Shown here in pieces: positions 63,729 to 64,000 of a DNA stretch of 64,000 nt; positions within the stretch are counted from its first letter, which is position 1, and each line of letters starts with the position of its first letter. The DNA lies in the NCBI RefSeq assembly GCF_007109225.1, contig NZ_VJZK01000001.1, forward strand, positions 186,001 through 250,000, read 5' to 3'. The position numbers and the translations under genes are program-made. The notes below the pieces were generated by a model that saw only the letters and a program-made list of their open reading frames with translations, was not told the origin of the DNA and searched no databases. The DNA is from Flavobacterium sp. GT3R68 (lineage in GTDB: Bacteria; Bacteroidota; Bacteroidia; Flavobacteriales; Flavobacteriaceae).

Positions 63729-64000
63729 TTAATTCACAATTGTATACTCCCACTTTTCTTTTTTATGACCCCGAGGTATAGCCGGTATTGCAAGGCCTAT
63801 CCCGTCAATAGCTACACCAATAGGAAGCACTAACCATGCAACACCACCAGTAGCAGCACAGGCTACTATTATTGGACTGCCAATACCCGCAATAACTACT
63901 CCCGACACAACAGCCAAAATTACCGGACGTCTTTTTATTTTTACAACAGAATTCATAGCAATGGTATCTTGTCTAATTACCATTGATTCGCTGTCAATTA
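63729..64000 (-). CDS. Membrane protein, partial (5' end outside the window)
   Basis: The reading frame is open to the right edge of the window. About 90 codons are present. The visible part has a basic stretch (VVKIKRRP), two hydrophobic helices (VILAVVSGVVIAGIGSPIIV and GGVAWLVLPIGVAIDGIGLAI) and the tail RGHKKEKWEYTIVN. The preceding IDSESMVIRQDTIAM suggests an exposed segment before the membrane part. No family is recognised. The true start is beyond the window; an internal ATG at 63983 is not necessarily the start. Confidence 0.55.
   Translation of the reverse strand, partial: IDSESMVIRQDTIAMNSVVKIKRRPVILAVVSGVVIAGIGSPIIVACAATGGVAWLVLPIGVAIDGIGLAIPAIPRGHKKEKWEYTIVN

Noticed and set aside
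63640..63753. 38-codon N-terminal extension of the GH92 protein
   Set aside because: It would translate the terminator hairpin and promoter; the signal peptide begins at 63639.

Overview
The window looks like a chromosomal segment of a Flavobacteriaceae member, most likely Flavobacterium or a close relative. Supporting signs are: promoters of the Bacteroidetes type (TAnnTTTG -7 elements, few Shine-Dalgarno sequences), type IX secretion C-terminal domains of both sorting classes, a PID-CTERM protein, a MurF-alanine racemase fusion, a TonB receptor with an N-terminal carboxypeptidase-like domain, GH92, and moderate-to-low GC. No rRNA operon, phage, insertion sequence or CRISPR array is visible. 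There is one tRNA (CAT anticodon).

Layout. 1-9516: LpxH 3' end, DoxX-like protein, RecJ, a decayed adenine deaminase, RsmI, an acidic unknown protein, then a tdk/murF-alr pair and MscL. 9537-13253: a membrane protein, a T9SS-exported metallophosphoesterase and Asd. 13357-18673: a His/Cys-rich small secreted protein with a TonB receptor, a prolyl oligopeptidase and a DoxX protein. 18734-21522: SDR oxidoreductase, MtgA and a FAD oxidoreductase. 21747-28670: three secreted peptidases in a row (reprolysin-like with duplicated FN3-GEVED modules, S9, C1). 28936-34608: fatty-acid/ribosome genes (accC, accB, fabH, rpmF, DUF177), pdxA and ribE. 34639-36143: PID-CTERM protein, a GNAT pseudogene and a DUF4468 protein.

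36190-38580 is a visibly AT-rich accessory patch beside the tRNA. It carries a PD-(D/E)XK-type nuclease candidate and a zinc-ribbon/HEPN candidate. This is the best candidate in the window for an undescribed (perhaps defence) system. 38883-48425: mce, rbfA, a LolC/E-type permease, a three-gene PAS/histidine kinase phosphorelay, dusB and lepA. 48646-52698: a giant repeat adhesin exported by T9SS. 52788-55881: thiL and an arsenic operon, arsR-DUF6428-aqp-arsC, whose likely logic is arsenate reduction by ArsC followed by arsenite exit through the aquaglyceroporin. 55939-64000: glyS, comFC, an Ig-like lipoprotein, an omega-amidase-type hydrolase, a GH92 glycosidase and a truncated membrane-protein gene.

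Two non-coding signals deserve attention. One is a four-copy dispersed element (28772, 39337, 46519, 58289) whose central hairpin and closing stem change sequence but keep pairing, which suggests a structured RNA family. One copy lies in the lepA leader. The other is a set of TAnnTTTGC(a)CC promoters, two of which sit only 4 nt from the start codons of rbfA and glyS and imply leaderless or nearly leaderless mRNAs. All calls come from reading the sequence; no database search was run.
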